Assembly: GCA_029263215.1 (NCBI GenBank)
Contig: JAJCXY010000057.1
Span: forward strand, 17,281 to 81,280
Direction of reading: 5' to 3'
Length of the DNA stretch: 64,000 nt
Origin: Acidimicrobiales bacterium
Lineage (GTDB): Bacteria > Actinomycetota > Acidimicrobiia > Acidimicrobiales > Aldehydirespiratoraceae
This document shows positions 44,001 to 52,766 of the stretch, one piece after another. Made by a program: the position numbers and the translations under genes. A model generated the notes under the pieces. That model saw nothing but the letters and a program-made list of their open reading frames with translations. It was not told the origin of the DNA and did not search any database. How positions within the stretch are numbered: the stretch's first letter is position 1; each line of letters opens with the position of its first letter.

Positions 44001-47000
44001 GGGTCGCGAGAGGTCACCTACAACGTCTCGTTGATCCAGCTCGACATTCTCCACAACGACGCCGGCTGGCACGACAGCCAGGGTCGCGTGCTCGTGCTCG
44101 ATACAGATGTGGATGGCGTGCTCACTGGCACCAAACCGCTCGAACCGTTCTTCTTCCGAGCCAACCCCAACGACTGTGTCAACTTCAACCTCACCAACCT
44201 CACTCCCAACTGGTTCGGCAACGACGACTTCCTCCAGCTGATCCAGACCAACATGATCGGCCAGCACATCCACCTGGTGAAGTTCGACGTGATGGGTTCC
44301 GACGGCTCGTCCAACGGCTGGAACTACCAGCAGGCGGCCTTCTCAGAGGCCCAGAAGCTCTACAACGACTCGATCCTGAGCGGCGACCCGATTGCCGAGC
44401 ATCCGGATCTTTCCCACCTCCCCGATGATGCGTTGGCCGAGTGTTCTCCCGATGAGTTCGACAACGCCACCCTCACCGCTGGCGGGTGCCGGATTCCCGC
44501 GCCCAGCTACGTCAATCCTCAATGGACCTGCGACCTGGCCGGCGGCTGTCCCGTCGGCCAGACCATCCGTGAGCGCTGGTACGTCGACTACGACCTACGC
44601 ACGATCTTCACCCACGAGCATCACTTCCCAGCCGAGGATCAGAACCGGGGCCTGTTCGGTGCGCTGGTGATCGAACCCACCGGGATGGACACCCGCAACC
44701 CGTCTACGGGTGAATATCTCCAGCCCATCAACGATCCGGAGCATGGGGTGGTGTGCGAGGTGGAGTGCAACGGCGCGGCAATCGGCACCCGTGTCGACAT
44801 CATTGGTCCCGGAGCCAACGACGACTTCCGTGAATTCGCCCTCGCGATCGAGGACTTCGTGAGCCTCTACCGTCCGTGTGACGACGATTGTGGGCCATCG
44901 GTCATCTCCGGTGAGGAGCCCGTGTCCCCACCCGAGGCTCCGGAGCTCTATCCCACCGACGATCCGGGAATCATGGGGGTCAACTATCGCACCGAGCCGT
45001 TCGTGCTTCGCCAGAATGGCTCCGACCCGGCCTACGTGTTCAGCTCCACGGTTCACGGCGATCCGTCGACGCCGCTGTTGCAGGCCTACGCGGGTGATGC
45101 GATACGAGCACGTGTGATCCAGGGATCGATGGAAGAACAGCATGTCTTGCAGATCCATGGCATGCGTTGGCTCGACGAGCCCGACGATCCCGAGTCGTCT
45201 CTCATCAGCGCCAAGACGATCGGGATCTCAGAAGCCTTCAACTTCGTGATTCCCGAGATCCCGTGTGGCTCTCAAGAGGGGTGTTTCGGCGACTACCTCT
45301 ATGGCGGTACCTCCACCGACGACATGTGGACCGGCATGTGGGGCCTGTTGCGTGTCTTCGCCAAGCAGGTCGATGGCCTTTTGCCGCTACCCGACAACCT
45401 GACTCCGGGCACAGCCCTGGAGGTGGAGATCAACGACACCGTCGCCGGGCAACCACCGGCGCCACCGAGACACCCGGGCAAGCCGTGTCCGGCGGGCGCC
45501 CAAGCTCGCGACTACCACGTGATCGCTCTGGATACGCCGATCATCTACGACGAACAAGCCGGACAGTACGACCCGTATGGGCTGGTGTATGCGCTGGTCG
45601 ATCCGAAGGAGTCGACAGCCGAAGCCGCTGCTCGGGTGCGGGAAACCAACCCCGAACCAATGGTGTTGCGCGCCAACGAGGGCGACTGTATCGATGTGAC
45701 ACTCACCAACATGATTGATCCCGCGGGTGCCTTCGCCACCGAGCACGCCCCGGTTGGTGCCGAACAGGCTGGCCACGGCTTCGATGCACCGCTCGTGATC
45801 GAGTCCGCCGAGGGAACCCCGGCCGGTCTGCGAGTATCGCTTCACGCCGCCCTGGTCGACTACGACGTGCTCGGTTCCGATGGCGCCACGGTGGGGTTCA
45901 ACCCCGACCAGACCGTCGGCCCACGTTCTCTGTCGGATCCGGCTGGAGCCGAAGGTGAGTCCATCACCTACCGGTGGTACGCGCCGCCGGTCACGCCGGG
46001 TGAACTGGGTGCGATCAACCTCACCGACTATGGCGACGTGCGTGGGCACCGCCACCACGGCCTGTTCGCCGGCTTGATCATCGAGCCCGAGGGGGCGACC
46101 TGGACCGACCCGTACACCGGAGAGCCGGCCACGTCGGCCCAGGCCGACATCCATATCGTCGGCCACGACGACTTCCGTGAGTTCGTGACCTTCTATCAGG
46201 ACGGTCTGAATCTCTGGGATGACGACGGCAACCTGCCCGACCCGAGGGAAGGCGTCGAGGCCGATGATCATGAAGATGACGGTGCCGACGGTGAAGCCGA
46301 ACACGCCGATGAGCCCGCCGGTGAACTCCCGGATGCCGAGGATCGTGGTGAGAAGGCGCTGAACTATCGCACGGCATCGTTCCAGCCGCGGCTGGATGTC
46401 GACCCCGGAGAGCCGCTGGATGATCTCGACGGTGAAGACCATGCCCACGTGTTCTCGTCCGAGAAGCACGGCGACCCCGATACCCCGGTCTTCAGGGCCT
46501 TTTCGGGCGACAACGTGGTTTGGCGGGTTCTGCAAGGTGGCGACAAGCCGCGGCAGCACTCGTTCCAGATCGGCGGTCACTCCTGGTTCCGCCAGATCAA
46601 CGAGACGGACGCTGAGGCCGAGACGGTCGGGGTGCAGGGTGGGTTGAGTGTGGGCCGTTCGGTCGACATCAACATCACCGCCGGCGAGGTCGGCGACTAC
46701 CGGTACGGCGATGCTGTGCTCGACAACAAGTTGTCGGGTGGTTGGTGGGGCATCTTCCGCGTGTACGACGCTGATGAGGCAGGCCCGGATGGCGGCCCGA
46801 TCGCCAACCCCGACAACCCACACACTGCTGCCGCTCCCATAGTGCCGCTCGACGACAGCGACGACGATCCGCCCACCACAACCTCGACCACGACGTCCAC
46901 GACGACGTCCACCACTGAGGCTCCGACTGCATCGACGTCCACCTCGACGAGTTCAACCACGAGTTCAACTTCCACGACCTCGACCAGCACGACCTCGACC

Positions 47001-47189
47001 TCGAGTACCTCGACCACCATCCCGACCACCAGCGAGCAGCCCCAGACCACCACTGTGCTGCCGCCCACCACCACTGCACCCCTGCCCGAGAAGCCAGGTG
47101 TGCTCAAGACCAAGCCGAAGGTGTTGCCATCGGTGGAGATCGCTTCACCAGCAGTACCCGTCTCAGGAAATCCGTCCTTTGTCGGCTGA
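41076..47189 (+). CDS. Giant membrane-anchored multicopper oxidase with three repeats (2037 aa)
   Basis: N-terminal ~215 residues contain about five hydrophobic spans (ALTVVVALTVG, LPLFLVAIVIGLGMAADF, VVGVTIAVTVALVPGG, then later ones), so the rest is extracytoplasmic. Three similar cupredoxin repeats follow (~235-735, ~975-1430, ~1470-1900). Repeat 1 has SIHAHG (His337/339), HVFHMHAH (from His644) and FHCHLYPHFAEGF (Cys714), i.e. type 1/2/3 copper motifs. Repeat 2 has GQHIHL (1064/1066) and FTHEHHF (1180-1183) but no HCH; repeat 3 keeps only HRHH and single histidines. An unrelated ~100-residue insert follows repeat 1, and residues ~1930-2000 are Ser/Thr-rich. TTG 41076 or GTG 41088 are both possible starts. 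Large MCOs of this kind include manganese oxidases, so metal oxidation is a reasonable hypothesis. Confidence 0.83.
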   Translation: MRTTVGTRARSLIALTVVVALTVGTVLQLRHSSQHEASELHPLVHGARDVALSLPLFLVAIVIGLGMAADFIRRGRLADTLAGDLAQVVGVTIAVTVALVPGGLGHGEIFTTDSGDLRHAVTDALAMVPYTFVALMIGISALHPPSDLGVADVINGVGDVAGRLGRRVSHRIAGIDGWRIGRALASVVVLAGGLAVIPAATPVGSVEPAGAAVPAVGATCDSGGVDRVYDVSAINVVIPRNRWGDVDLNGQAYALDQDKFAIRNWAEPVVGDPTLASNRRLRPRPLVLRANEGECVAITLTNELDIEAPVPEGSPPAYGSADLPGDGLPEDQWVSIHAHGVAYNAQTSGGGQVGFNDDTGIAPGGVHTYYWRVPDDEGAYLFRDVTTLAGSEADGGSTSHGLYGVLAIEPTGSQWFDAVSGARLDGPRPYQNVANQSGELYLDAIIVPPAAQSGDYAIDGMNLPVRPEDSVAFRETMQISQDEMPGQHLQNCDLAAADEGLTIDGRPDRSECETSDTDTPNSMDFSIGLGFNYGEEHLLVRAHAINRCPDCVGEETWLSSWPYGDPSLVKLGSGFGPWYPTWHPWYDGGSDGIGANHGQPNADNVDDPEDCNVLGGCHTANVPHAYQYDAQKVRFIHAGPKETHVFHMHAHQWLADAQDVGQSGGTPGVPDDNQMPESSTLDSQSYGPGESFTADLFFGAGSRPGTVGDSIFHCHLYPHFAEGFWSLFRTHDVLEDGTGVLPDGIGVRAVVPLPDRNDAPDLPVATDPGFPRFIPGEFGWRAPQPILGIYDNNGTPDDPATIDREDLDPAIRQVAGVGLVQPVQEVAVPATVTGGGFTLSLGPETTGPIPWDAPPAAVEAALELLSGVVEATVTEGEGTSPSYVVQFKQLDVSTPATTVLLSSDGTGLSPPGTSLSISAPWADGAADESQATDLAYRLSLERAATLESHNDGIYDDGSGNNEPIPGAPLVDPCLPGSREVTYNVSLIQLDILHNDAGWHDSQGRVLVLDTDVDGVLTGTKPLEPFFFRANPNDCVNFNLTNLTPNWFGNDDFLQLIQTNMIGQHIHLVKFDVMGSDGSSNGWNYQQAAFSEAQKLYNDSILSGDPIAEHPDLSHLPDDALAECSPDEFDNATLTAGGCRIPAPSYVNPQWTCDLAGGCPVGQTIRERWYVDYDLRTIFTHEHHFPAEDQNRGLFGALVIEPTGMDTRNPSTGEYLQPINDPEHGVVCEVECNGAAIGTRVDIIGPGANDDFREFALAIEDFVSLYRPCDDDCGPSVISGEEPVSPPEAPELYPTDDPGIMGVNYRTEPFVLRQNGSDPAYVFSSTVHGDPSTPLLQAYAGDAIRARVIQGSMEEQHVLQIHGMRWLDEPDDPESSLISAKTIGISEAFNFVIPEIPCGSQEGCFGDYLYGGTSTDDMWTGMWGLLRVFAKQVDGLLPLPDNLTPGTALEVEINDTVAGQPPAPPRHPGKPCPAGAQARDYHVIALDTPIIYDEQAGQYDPYGLVYALVDPKESTAEAAARVRETNPEPMVLRANEGDCIDVTLTNMIDPAGAFATEHAPVGAEQAGHGFDAPLVIESAEGTPAGLRVSLHAALVDYDVLGSDGATVGFNPDQTVGPRSLSDPAGAEGESITYRWYAPPVTPGELGAINLTDYGDVRGHRHHGLFAGLIIEPEGATWTDPYTGEPATSAQADIHIVGHDDFREFVTFYQDGLNLWDDDGNLPDPREGVEADDHEDDGADGEAEHADEPAGELPDAEDRGEKALNYRTASFQPRLDVDPGEPLDDLDGEDHAHVFSSEKHGDPDTPVFRAFSGDNVVWRVLQGGDKPRQHSFQIGGHSWFRQINETDAEAETVGVQGGLSVGRSVDINITAGEVGDYRYGDAVLDNKLSGGWWGIFRVYDADEAGPDGGPIANPDNPHTAAAPIVPLDDSDDDPPTTTSTTTSTTTSTTEAPTASTSTSTSSTTSSTSTTSTSTTSTSSTSTTIPTTSEQPQTTTVLPPTTTAPLPEKPGVLKTKPKVLPSVEIASPAVPVSGNPSFVG

Positions 47190-47229
47190 TCCCCACCCTC
47201 GCCCGTCCGTCGTCTCGAGAGGATGGCTC

Positions 47230-48015
47230 ATGTCCAAATTTCCCAATTTCGTCCTGCTGGTGTTTGTGTTGGGCGCGGTCTTTGGGTCGGGGTCTGCTGT
47301 CGCCGCGGCCGAGGAGTCAGAGTCTGAGTCCGAAGAGGTGGAAGAAAGCGAGGAGGACGAGGCCGAGCACGACGAGGCCGACAGCGACGACTCCGGAGAC
47401 CGGGTGGTCGTGCCTATGGTCTTTCCGGTAGCAGCGGAGCACGGCTTCATCAACGGTTGGCACTTCCCTCGTGATGGCGGTACCCGCCTGCACGAGGGCA
47501 TCGACATAATGGCCGACCGCCACTCCCTCGTGGTGGCGACGGTCGACGGTGTGATTGAAACTGTGCGCCATTCCAATTCGGGCAAGGCCGGAAACATGGT
47601 GGTTTTGAGAGATGATGACGGGAATCGCTTCTACTACATTCATCTGAATAACGATGAGCCGGGTACCGACAATGGTGCAAATATCGCCGAGCAGGCATTT
47701 GCCCCGGGTATTGCCGTGGGTGTCCGAGTTAATGCCGGCGACCCGATCGGGTTCGTAGGCGACTCCGGAAATGCCGAGAACACCGCGCCTCATGTTCATT
47801 TTGGGTTGAAGATCGCCGGCGGCGAGACTGTGAATCCATATTGGAGCCTCACCGGGGCCGATGCCGACGGCCAGACAGTCAGGGTGTTTGGGAGTCTCGC
47901 GGCCACCGGTCCTCGCAGCTGGGGCTACGCGGCCGTCGGATTTCTCTTCTTGACGGTCGGAGCGTGTTGTCTCATCGCCTCGACCCGGTTCAGCCGTTGC
48001 GCTCAACCGAGCTGA
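47230..48015 (+). CDS. M23-like peptidase with LAATG sorting signal
   Basis: From ATG 47230 (261 residues): signal peptide (FVLLVFVLGAVFGSGSAVAA), a Glu/Asp-rich segment (SESESEEVEESEED), then an M23/LytM domain with LHEGIDIMADRH (H-x3-D zinc pair) and PHVHFGL (HxH), the usual zinc site. The C-terminus is SLAATGPRSWGYAAVGFLFLTVGACC plus RFSR: an LAxTG-type sorting signal, membrane span and basic tail, as for class E sortases. It should be covalently attached to the wall. Location between the giant oxidase and the plastocyanin-like gene suggests surface assembly of the oxidase. Confidence 0.87.
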   Translation: MSKFPNFVLLVFVLGAVFGSGSAVAAAEESESESEEVEESEEDEAEHDEADSDDSGDRVVVPMVFPVAAEHGFINGWHFPRDGGTRLHEGIDIMADRHSLVVATVDGVIETVRHSNSGKAGNMVVLRDDDGNRFYYIHLNNDEPGTDNGANIAEQAFAPGIAVGVRVNAGDPIGFVGDSGNAENTAPHVHFGLKIAGGETVNPYWSLTGADADGQTVRVFGSLAATGPRSWGYAAVGFLFLTVGACCLIASTRFSRCAQPS

Positions 48016-48048
48016 CCCGTCGCCGATACGGAACCTCGAGGAGGGTAC

Positions 48049-48915
48049 GTGCCGAAACTCCACAAGAGCCAGCGATCTGATACCGACCCCTCGGTCGATG
48101 ACGGGGCTGAGGCGACCGGTCCATCGCGTTCGGCAACGGTGGTTGTCGGAGTTCTCGCCGTGCTGGTGCTGGCAGGGGGATTCTGGAGTCTTGGCTTGGA
48201 GCGCGACGACCACGACCACGGCGATGCGGCTGTGATCGGTGAGACAGTCGAACTTCCGGAGGGCCTGCTTCGTGTGGATGCGGTGCGCCCCGAGATCATG
48301 GCCGCCATGCTCATGCCGGCGAGCCTCATGCCTGACTCTGTACCCGATGGCTATCGCCGCTTTGTTGTCGACATGTCGCTGGTGGCGGCGGGCACCGAGG
48401 AGCTGGAGTACGACGCCTCCCGCTTCTCCATCAGCGGCGAAGGTCTGGATCGCACACCGACTCACCGTGCTGTCACTAAGGCGGGCACCGTTCCGCCGGG
48501 CAGCCAGGCTACCGTCAGCATGCTCTTCGACGCCCCACTCGAGGTCGAACCCCTCTACCTCCACATCGAAGGAACAGATCGGGTCGTGCTCCTCGACGGT
48601 GATCTCGGCGACGGTCACGATCATGGTGAATCTCCCGACGACCTCGTGATCAGCGGATTCTTCGAGGCAGAGATCGAGGACTTCCTGTTCCTGCCTGACG
48701 ACTTGATCATCGAGGTGGGTACCGACATCCGCTTCCACAATCACGATGCGGTGGTCCACGACGTAGCCGCACGCGATGGGTCGTGGGATACCGGCGATCT
48801 GGCCGCGGACGAGAACAGCGAGGTGATCCGGTTCAACGATCCGGGCACCTACGAGTACTTCTGTTCGATCCATCCGACGATGACCGGTGTCATCAACGTG
48901 GTGTCCTCGTCTTGA
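48049..48915 (+). CDS. Membrane-anchored plastocyanin-like copper protein
   Basis: GTG 48049 has GAGGAG six bases upstream (288 residues). A single span (ATVVVGVLAVLVLAGGFW) is followed by His-rich DDHDHGD, a middle domain rich in Met (MAAMLMPASLM), and a second HDHG. The C-terminal domain is plastocyanin-like: HNHDAVVHDV, then YFCSIHPTM with Cys-x2-His-x2-Met, completing type 1 copper ligands. The middle domain resembles nothing I recognise. It follows the giant oxidase and M23 genes and may pass electrons to or copper into the oxidase (inference). Confidence 0.83.
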   Translation: MPKLHKSQRSDTDPSVDDGAEATGPSRSATVVVGVLAVLVLAGGFWSLGLERDDHDHGDAAVIGETVELPEGLLRVDAVRPEIMAAMLMPASLMPDSVPDGYRRFVVDMSLVAAGTEELEYDASRFSISGEGLDRTPTHRAVTKAGTVPPGSQATVSMLFDAPLEVEPLYLHIEGTDRVVLLDGDLGDGHDHGESPDDLVISGFFEAEIEDFLFLPDDLIIEVGTDIRFHNHDAVVHDVAARDGSWDTGDLAADENSEVIRFNDPGTYEYFCSIHPTMTGVINVVSSS

Positions 48916-49014
48916 ATCGAAGGGTCGGGGCCGAGGTCTTCGAGCCACCAAGTGAGCACCGCTAGGATCCGAAGAGTCCGGCTGGTCGAGCGCTAGGTGC
49001 AGGTAGAAGAGCCC

Positions 49015-50052
49015 ATGTACGACAAGGTCCTGGTGACGGGGAGTAACGGTTTTGTCGGCCGGGCAACTGTCGAGCGCATCCTTTCTCGGGGCCACGACGT
49101 GCGTGGATTGGACGTGCAGCCCACGTCGAGTATCTCCGGGATCGAGTACTGCTCTTGCGACGTGCGCGAGTTTCAGCAGGTACGCGACGCCGTGGTGGGC
49201 TGCGACGCCGTGGTCCACCTCGCCGCGCTCCCGTCGCCACGGTTCGTCGATGGGCCGAGCACGTTCGATGTCAACGTGACCGGCAGCTACAACATCTTCG
49301 AGGCCGCGGACCAAGAGGGCATCCAACGTGTCGTTCAAGCGAGCTCGATGAACGCGGTGGGCTGCACCTGGAACCTCGACGACTTCGTGCCCGATCGTTT
49401 TCCGATGGACGAGAACCAGACGGTTGCGGTTTCTGATCCGTACTCGCTGTCGAAGAGGATTTCCGAGACGCTCGGCCAGTATTACTGGCACCGAAGTGGG
49501 ATCTCCGGAGTTGCTCTGCGCATGCCCGGGGTGCTCTCCGAGGGGGCTATCGACAGCGACGACTTCCTCGCCTTCCGGAACCAGATGAGGAGTTTCCTCG
49601 ACGAGTTTCAGACACGTCCCACCGCCGAGCAGAAGCGGCTTCTCGGACTGGTGCGAAGACAGGTTCTCGAGTTTCGCGCCACCCGCGGTCTCGAATTTGG
49701 GACGGACGTGCCCGAGCCGACAGGCGATGATCTCGGAGAGATCCCCGAAGGGTTGTGGGAGCAGTACATGTGGCAACGCTTCATGTTGTGGTCAGTAGTC
49801 GATGTGCGAGACGCGGCCCAGGCCTTCGCCAAGTCGATCGATGCCGACTACACCGGTGCCCACGAGCTCTGGATCACCGATCGCGTCAACTCGCTCGTGT
49901 ACGACAGTCGCACGCTCGTCACCCTGTTCTTCCCAGGGGTGACCAATGGGCGAGGCGAACTGGCTGGTGCAGAGAGCCTGATCAGTACCCGTAAGGCTCA
50001 GGCGCTACTTGGGTTCTCGGCGGAATACTCGGTAGCCGACGTGCTGCGGTGA
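49015..50052 (+). CDS. NAD-dependent epimerase/dehydratase (extended SDR)
   Basis: From ATG 49015 the 345-residue protein has VTGSNGFVGRAT (Rossmann Gly motif), VVHLAALPSP, ASSMNAVG and YSLSKRISE (catalytic Tyr-x3-Lys). A ~30-residue Gln/Arg-rich insert (RSFLDEFQTRPTAEQKRL) precedes the C-terminal part. Nucleotide-sugar or related substrates are usual for the family; none is assigned. GTG 48997 would add six residues. Two hairpins follow the stop. Confidence 0.82.
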   Translation: MYDKVLVTGSNGFVGRATVERILSRGHDVRGLDVQPTSSISGIEYCSCDVREFQQVRDAVVGCDAVVHLAALPSPRFVDGPSTFDVNVTGSYNIFEAADQEGIQRVVQASSMNAVGCTWNLDDFVPDRFPMDENQTVAVSDPYSLSKRISETLGQYYWHRSGISGVALRMPGVLSEGAIDSDDFLAFRNQMRSFLDEFQTRPTAEQKRLLGLVRRQVLEFRATRGLEFGTDVPEPTGDDLGEIPEGLWEQYMWQRFMLWSVVDVRDAAQAFAKSIDADYTGAHELWITDRVNSLVYDSRTLVTLFFPGVTNGRGELAGAESLISTRKAQALLGFSAEYSVADVLR

Positions 50053-50081
50053 GCGTCGGGAGCCGAGTTGCTACCCGACGC
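50053..50081 (+). terminator. Hairpin just after the epimerase stop
   Basis: GCGTCGGG (50053-50060) and CCCGACGC (50074-50081) form a perfect 8-bp stem with a 13-base loop, starting at the stop codon. No U tract follows. Confidence 0.55.
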
Positions 50082-50085
50082 GAGC

Positions 50086-50118
50086 CACCCACACCCGGGA
50101 AAATGCTAGGTGTGGGTG
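50086..50118. terminator. Bidirectional terminator-like hairpin between convergent genes
   Basis: CACCCACACC (50086-50095) and GGTGTGGGTG (50109-50118) form a perfect 10-bp stem, loop 13 bases. It lies between the epimerase and the convergent secreted-protein gene and is followed by a CT-rich, modestly T-rich tract. Confidence 0.65.
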
Positions 50119-50152
50119 TCTCCCTAGATAATCTCATCTGAGTCGAGGAGTC

Positions 50153-52510
50153 TCAGCGGCCTACTGGGACCCAGAACTCCCCCAGGTACCCGTCACGGTC
50201 GGACACGATGTCCACCATGACCCACTGTTCCCCATCCCTGACGTGGAGGACCGGGTCGAGATCCTTGGCACGGAGGGTCCATGAGCCATCGAGGTGATCA
50301 ACCTCTGCCTCTCCGAGCATGTTGCGGGCGATGGGGGGTGTGGCGGGGTTGCCGTCGCCTTCGTAGATCGTCACCAAGTTCGTTACCTGGAACGGGGACG
50401 GTGGGTCGGCGTACAGGGTTGTGGTTCCTGCGATCCGGATTTGCTCCTTGCGGGTCCGGAACAAGGCCGACGTAACCGTGAGGGCATCGTCAAATGGGGC
50501 AACAGTGATCGCTGGGCTGGTTGTGCTCGAAGCGCTTCCATCGAAGTTCCAGACGGTCAGCGTGAACACGAGCGGCTCTGGGGAGCCCACGACGTCTGCT
50601 GGCGGCATCTCGAAGCTCACCACTGGGTCGGCGGTATTGATTGTGACACCGGGTCCACCGGTTTGGGTCCACAGATAATCCGACGCAAAAGTGGATCCGC
50701 TCCCGTCGAGGGTGACGGTTTCACCGACGACTGCGACCGCAGGCCCACTCACGATGGCGGTCGGTGTGGTGTTTCTCACAGTCACCGTGGTTGTCGTGGA
50801 GTCGCTTCCGGCGACGCCTTCCACCAAGAGCCCGAACTCCAGCACCAGCTCCCCGGTGGCGTGCGGCGCCGGGAACGAGACTGTTGACCCAGTCGTGACT
50901 GGGAGGCTGAAGCCGGGCGGTCCCGCGATCACGGACCACGTATAGCTGTTGATGTCGCCGAGCGACCCGGTGCCGTCGAGAGTTACCGTGTCGGTGGGAG
51001 CCACGAGCGACGGAGCCGCGATCGCGGCAGCAACGATCTCGAGATCGGCGCTGTCGAAGTTGGGACCCACCAGTCTTACCGGCTCGGTGTCGGTCCCTCC
51101 GGCCGAGGAGGTCACGGTCACATTGAGTGGCGCAGAGAGCACGCCCTCGACCGTGAGAGTGGTGGAGCCCGGCACGAAGTTCCCGCCAAGGCCGGCGGCG
51201 AGATAGGCGAGGCCGCCATCGGTGACGACCTGGCTGTTGCTGCTTGTCGCTTCGATTACCAGCTCTCCGAGCGTTCCTGCCGGCGATCCGCTCGGAGGAA
51301 TGTGGTACTCGGCCCGGGTGATGGTGACGAGGTCGGTGACCGACACCGCCCAAGTCGTACCATCGGTTGTGTTGGTTACGACGAGCTCGTCGAGATAGGC
51401 CTGGTCGTCGACCAAGATCTTGGCGTAGTAGTTGTCGCCGGATCCCTTCATCTCAACCGTTCTGATTCCCGGTCCCGAGACTTCGAGAGTCTGGCCGGGC
51501 CTCGACTTCGCGTGGACTTCGACATAGCCGGGAGAGCTGATCGGATTCACGTAGGCGGCCCGTACCGCTTCGACGCCGGACGTGACCGGCTCCTTGCCCA
51601 TGATGAAGAAGTCATTGGATTGGATACAGGTTCCGGCAGGCACTCCCGCGTCGAGAGAACAGTCCACAACACCCTCAACACCGGCGAAGCTTTCGAGGCC
51701 AGGGCCCACGATCCGGAAGAAATTCGTGTGCTCCGGGCTCCCTGTCACCGTATGCGGGACCGCCGGGTCGCCGAGATAGCCGGCCGGCTTCTCGGTATCC
51801 CACATGAGGAGCCCACCCAAGACGGGGCTGTTGAGGGTCTCTGAGAAGTCGGCCGGAAGAGTCAGGGCGCCGATGTCTTGGGTCACGAATACCGACCCGT
51901 CCGGCTCTGCGGTGAGGTGCTCCACTCCGTACGGATGAGTGACCGTGTAGCCGGCATCCGGAGTGAGCTCTCTGAACCGGATACGCACTCGACCGAAGCT
52001 GACCTGATCGTTGTGTGCCGCCACTTCGCCGGAGGCGAAAGCGGCTTCCACAGCCATCACGAGCAGCACGGACTGGCCGGTGGCTGAATCCATGGCAGCC
52101 TCGCCACTCCACCAGAAGGCCTCACCCGGGAAATTGTCCGGGAAGGAGATGGGGACGGCGGGATGCGGGATCTCGTTCCCGACGAACCCGCACATCGGAT
52201 TGGTGAATTCGATACAGAGTTCCACTTCGGTTCCGACTGCATCCCGGTACCACACCGGGTAGCCGTTACCAGTCGGCTCAGCGCCGACGGCCGTGCTTTC
52301 GACGAAGCTGACCGGGCCGACGGCCGCTAGATCACTAGCTCCGTGATGTGCCACCACAACGGTCGCGGCGAGCATCACCATCGCAACGACGATCGAAAGA
52401 AATACGGTTGCTTTGCGTCGTTTCCGTCTTGGCACGTGTCGTGCTCTCGCGGTCGCATCACAAACACTCTCAGTGTTCTGTATCTCGCCTTTCGGCCCAC
52501 CCGTATTCAT
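50153..52510 (-). CDS. Large secreted protein with PKD-like repeats
   Basis: From ATG 52510 (785 residues; an upstream ATG at 52594 is possible) the N-terminus RRKRRKATVFLSIVVAMVMLAATVVVAHH is a signal or anchor. A ~380-residue domain (YPVWYRDAVGTEVELCIEFTNPMCG onward) is unknown. Two PKD-like units follow around TVTLDGTGSLGDINSYTWSV and TVTLDGSGSTFASDYLWTQTGG, then a C-terminal beta domain ending GEFWVPVGR. PKD repeats act as surface spacers and sugar/protein-binding modules. Upstream 52511-52766 is 256 bases of moderately AT-rich DNA that likely holds the promoter; I see no gene there. Confidence 0.8.
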   Translation of the reverse strand: MNTGGPKGEIQNTESVCDATARARHVPRRKRRKATVFLSIVVAMVMLAATVVVAHHGASDLAAVGPVSFVESTAVGAEPTGNGYPVWYRDAVGTEVELCIEFTNPMCGFVGNEIPHPAVPISFPDNFPGEAFWWSGEAAMDSATGQSVLLVMAVEAAFASGEVAAHNDQVSFGRVRIRFRELTPDAGYTVTHPYGVEHLTAEPDGSVFVTQDIGALTLPADFSETLNSPVLGGLLMWDTEKPAGYLGDPAVPHTVTGSPEHTNFFRIVGPGLESFAGVEGVVDCSLDAGVPAGTCIQSNDFFIMGKEPVTSGVEAVRAAYVNPISSPGYVEVHAKSRPGQTLEVSGPGIRTVEMKGSGDNYYAKILVDDQAYLDELVVTNTTDGTTWAVSVTDLVTITRAEYHIPPSGSPAGTLGELVIEATSSNSQVVTDGGLAYLAAGLGGNFVPGSTTLTVEGVLSAPLNVTVTSSAGGTDTEPVRLVGPNFDSADLEIVAAAIAAPSLVAPTDTVTLDGTGSLGDINSYTWSVIAGPPGFSLPVTTGSTVSFPAPHATGELVLEFGLLVEGVAGSDSTTTTVTVRNTTPTAIVSGPAVAVVGETVTLDGSGSTFASDYLWTQTGGPGVTINTADPVVSFEMPPADVVGSPEPLVFTLTVWNFDGSASSTTSPAITVAPFDDALTVTSALFRTRKEQIRIAGTTTLYADPPSPFQVTNLVTIYEGDGNPATPPIARNMLGEAEVDHLDGSWTLRAKDLDPVLHVRDGEQWVMVDIVSDRDGYLGEFWVPVGR

Positions 52511-52766
52511 TGAAATCGCCCAATTTCTGCATAAGGTCGCACCGATGGAGCAACTCGTGAATCGAACGTAACTGACACTCAGAGTGGCATTCAATACAAT
52601 TCAAGGGAGTTGTGAATCAGTTATTGGCCATTTAACGCGAAGACAAATCCCATTTATCCGGAGGCTCCGCACAGCAAGAGATCGAACCCAACTCGAGGAT
52701 CTCGTACGATGTTCTGCTCCGAAACTGAACCAAACGACGCCGTCGACGCGTAGATCCGAGCTCGCG

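Noticed and set aside
45387..46823. Long minus-strand ORF opposite the third copper repeat
   Set aside because: Antisense shadow of a strongly supported cupredoxin repeat.
47317..49776. Long minus-strand ORF of 819 residues
   Set aside because: It lies antisense to the M23, plastocyanin-like and epimerase genes, all with clear motifs; its protein is His/Arg-rich without a domain.
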